Shown piece by piece: positions 5,328 to 6,912 of a DNA stretch of 6,912 bases (the first letter of the stretch is position 1; each line of letters starts with the position of its first letter). The stretch is from an uncultured Ardenticatenia bacterium. GTDB taxonomy: Bacteria > Chloroflexota > Anaerolineae > Promineifilales > Promineifilaceae. A program made the translations under genes and the position numbers. The notes beneath the pieces are model-generated. The model was given only the letters and a program-made list of their open reading frames with translations. It did no database searches and had not been told where the DNA came from. The DNA is taken from assembly GCA_937858165.1 (NCBI GenBank), contig CALLZA010000893.1:1-6912 (forward strand), read 5' to 3'.

Positions 5328-6912
5328 ATGAGACCTAACAGAAGGTCACTGGCCCTCCTGGGTATCCTCATCCTGCTCCTGAGCCTGGTGGCTGTCGCCT
5401 GTAGCGACAACACCCCTCAGGGTCAGACAGGTGAGGCGACGCAGGAAACGGCCCCGACAGAGGAGGCTTCTTCCGAAGAAGTCGTGGCCTCGACCGAAGA
5501 GGCCCCCGCCGAAGAGGCCGCGCCTGCCGAAGAGGCCGCCCCGACGGAAGAGGCGGTCGCTGAGGCTCCCCCGGCCACCGACGAATCGGCGACAACTGCG
5601 CCGGCCGATCTGCTGATCCCGTTCCTGGCCGAGTGGTCGGCGTCGCCCCACAACGACGCGACCAGCGAGGCGTTCATCCACTGGAACGAGGAAGACCCGG
5701 CCGAGGTGCCCACCGATTGCGCCCGCTGCCACAGCACGCCGGGCTACGTCGACTACGTCGGCGCTGACGGCAGCGAAGCCAACGTCGTCAACGCTCCCGC
5801 GCCCATCGGTACGACCGTCCAGTGCGAGGCCTGCCACAACCAGGCCACCATCGTCAAGACCAGCGTCATCTTCCCGTCGGGGATCGAGGTGCAAAACCTG
5901 GGCGATGAGTCGCGTTGCATGGTCTGCCATCAGGGCCGCGCGTCCACGATCTCGGTCGACACCCAGATCGCCGACGCCGGTCTGGCCGAGGACCTGGACA
6001 CGGTCAGCGAAGACCTGGGCTTTACCAATATCCACTACTACGCCGCGGCGGCCACCCAATATGGCACGCTGGCGATGGGTGGCTATCAGTATGGCGACAA
6101 GGCCTACGACGCACGCTTCGACCACGTGCCCAGCCACAACACCTGCATCGAGTGCCACAACCCGCACACCCTCGAGGTCAACCTTGTGGAGTGCCAGGCG
6201 TGCCACACCGACGCGGCGACCGTTGAAGACCTGGCCAACATTCGCATGTTCGGCTCGCTGGTCGACTACGACGGCGACGGCGACATGGAAGAGGGCATTG
6301 CCGCGGAGATCGGCGGCTTGCGCGATTCGCTCTATAGCGCGATGCAAGCCTACACCGCCGAGGTCTCCGGCACGCCCCTGGTCTATAACGCCGCGGCCTA
6401 CCCGTACTTCTTCAACGACACCAACGCCGACGGCCAGGCCGGCGAGGACGAATCCGTCTTCCCGAACGCCTTCAACGCCTGGACGCCACGCCTGACCAAG
6501 GCGGCCTACAACTACCAGGTCTCGCTGAAGGACCCGGGCGCCTACGTCCACGGTGGCAAGTACATCATCCAACTGCTGTACGACGGCATCGAAGACCTGA
6601 ACACGGCCATCGCCACGCCGGTTGACATGGCGGCCATGAACCGGCTCGACCACGGCCACTTCGCCGGATCCGAGGAAGCGTTCCGTCACTGGGACGCGGC
6701 CGAAGAGGGGGGCGGGGGCGTGCCCGGCTCGTGCGCCAAACGCCCCTCGGCCACGGGCCAGCCCCAGTTTCTCGCTGAGGGGGGTGGGACACCCCCGCCC
6801 GCCCCCACCAGCCGTGACTGCGGGCAGGTGACCCCGGCACCGAGGCGGGTGACCTGCCACAAAAGCCGCGAGGACGCTCCCCCCCACAGAGTGCACCGCA
6901 CGCTACGCCGAG
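5328..6912 (+). CDS. Multihaem cytochrome c lipoprotein, partial 3' end
   Basis: An open frame of 528 codons that runs off the window without a stop. Residues 1-24 are a signal peptide ending VAVAC, so Cys25 is probably lipidated. Residues 34-92 are a Glu/Ala/Pro/Thr linker with repeated EEA units. Five intact CXXCH motifs start at about 131, 166, 197, 273 and 289. Residues 313-324 and 364-375 are Asp-rich EF-hand-like calcium loops; the second, DTNADGQAGEDE, fits the canonical pattern including Glu at position 12. The segment EAFIHWNEEDPAEVPTDCARCH (115-135) recurs at 450-473 as EAFRHW...VPGSCAKRP, where a haem motif is expected but broken. A second expected motif at 507-511 reads RVTCH. Both breaks fall in the last 200 bases and are probably miscalls, so the true protein likely has at least seven haems. 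It is probably the outer electron carrier of the cluster; the partner is unknown. Confidence 0.88.
   Translation, partial: MRPNRRSLALLGILILLLSLVAVACSDNTPQGQTGEATQETAPTEEASSEEVVASTEEAPAEEAAPAEEAAPTEEAVAEAPPATDESATTAPADLLIPFLAEWSASPHNDATSEAFIHWNEEDPAEVPTDCARCHSTPGYVDYVGADGSEANVVNAPAPIGTTVQCEACHNQATIVKTSVIFPSGIEVQNLGDESRCMVCHQGRASTISVDTQIADAGLAEDLDTVSEDLGFTNIHYYAAAATQYGTLAMGGYQYGDKAYDARFDHVPSHNTCIECHNPHTLEVNLVECQACHTDAATVEDLANIRMFGSLVDYDGDGDMEEGIAAEIGGLRDSLYSAMQAYTAEVSGTPLVYNAAAYPYFFNDTNADGQAGEDESVFPNAFNAWTPRLTKAAYNYQVSLKDPGAYVHGGKYIIQLLYDGIEDLNTAIATPVDMAAMNRLDHGHFAGSEEAFRHWDAAEEGGGGVPGSCAKRPSATGQPQFLAEGGGTPPPAPTSRDCGQVTPAPRRVTCHKSREDAPPHRVHRTLRR
5427..5603 (+). repeat. Acidic EEA-repeat linker
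   Basis: Encodes residues 34-92, rich in Glu, Ala, Pro and Thr. GAAGAGGC recurs at 5496, 5511, 5529 and 5547, a spacing of 15, 18 and 18 bases, giving tandem APAEEA/APTEEA units. It should be a flexible, strongly negative tether between the lipidated cysteine and the haem domain. Such tracts can vary in copy number between strains. Confidence 0.8.
6264..6299 (+). other. Asp-rich EF-hand-like loop 1
   Basis: Encodes DYDGDGDMEEGI (residues 313-324). Asp falls at loop positions 1, 3, 5 and 7, and Gly at 6, but position 12 is Ile instead of Glu or Asp. It could be a calcium loop of dockerin or thrombospondin-3 style rather than a true EF-hand. Confidence 0.45.
6417..6452 (+). other. EF-hand-like calcium-binding loop 2
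   Basis: Encodes DTNADGQAGEDE (residues 364-375). Asp1, Asn3, Asp5, Gly6 and Glu12 match the EF-hand loop consensus, apart from the usual hydrophobic residue at position 8. It lies in the large haem-free region between haem 5 and the next expected haem site. Confidence 0.55.
6705..6912. other. Low-quality contig end
   Basis: The frame stays open, but from about 6705 the DNA becomes runs of G and C, and the protein loses family character after FLAEG (481-485). Two haem sites expected from the internal repeat are damaged: CAKRP at 6732-6746 needs two base changes (6741 and 6745) to become CAKCH, and RVTCH near 6846-6860 lacks its first cysteine. Two hairpins crowd the region: GGGGGTG-GGA-CACCCCC at 6780-6796, and 6824-6834 against 6847-6857 with one mismatch. 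Residue-level statements past about codon 460 should not be trusted. Confidence 0.65.

Noticed and set aside
5346..6896. 516-codon open frame on the minus strand
   Set aside because: It lies entirely opposite the multihaem lipoprotein, whose signal peptide, haem motifs and ribosome site are convincing. Its Val/Arg/Gly-rich composition is typical of antisense frames in GC-rich DNA.

Overview
The window is GC-rich bacterial DNA that looks like one metagenomic or draft-genome contig. The most likely source is Chloroflexota, in the broad Anaerolineae/Ardenticatenia sense. This rests on the style of the GyrA fragment, the Glu/Ala/Pro/Thr-rich lipoprotein linker and the multihaem-c plus cytochrome-b gene pair; it is an inference from memory, not a search result. 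Both ends of the contig look technically compromised, and the middle is good.

Layout. Bases 1-166 are not genomic: they hold an Illumina Nextera/P7 adapter (101-166), preceded by a poly-T run and noise, as expected when a read runs through a short insert. Bases 167-939 (minus strand) are the N-terminal third of gyrA, cut off by the adapter. Bases 940-1312 form a divergent intergenic region with a candidate gyrA promoter and a 23-bp-stem REP-like palindrome. From 1313 to the end, four plus-strand genes form one cluster: an octahaem lipoprotein with a collagen-like Gly-X-Y stalk (1313-2569), a 14-haem cytochrome c anchored by a C-terminal membrane helix (2601-4313), a di-haem-type cytochrome b membrane protein (4331-5221), and a second multihaem lipoprotein with an acidic linker and EF-hand-like loops that runs off the window (5328-6912). 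The last ~200 bases are G/C-homopolymer-rich and break two expected haem motifs, so they are probably miscalled.

How the genes may work together. The cluster carries 27 intact CXXCH haem-c motifs (8+14+5), plus a membrane cytochrome b with paired histidines. The 14-haem protein and cytochrome b together resemble a split version of CbcL of Geobacter, in which a multihaem c domain is fused to a HydC/FdnI-type di-haem b domain. The working model is a menaquinol-linked conduit: cytochrome b exchanges electrons with the quinone pool, the membrane-anchored 14-haem protein collects them, and the two lipoproteins carry them to or from acceptors outside the membrane. The direction of flow and the final partner cannot be read from the sequence. 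The collagen-like spacer could lift the octahaem domain away from the membrane, which would matter in a cell with one membrane and a wall.
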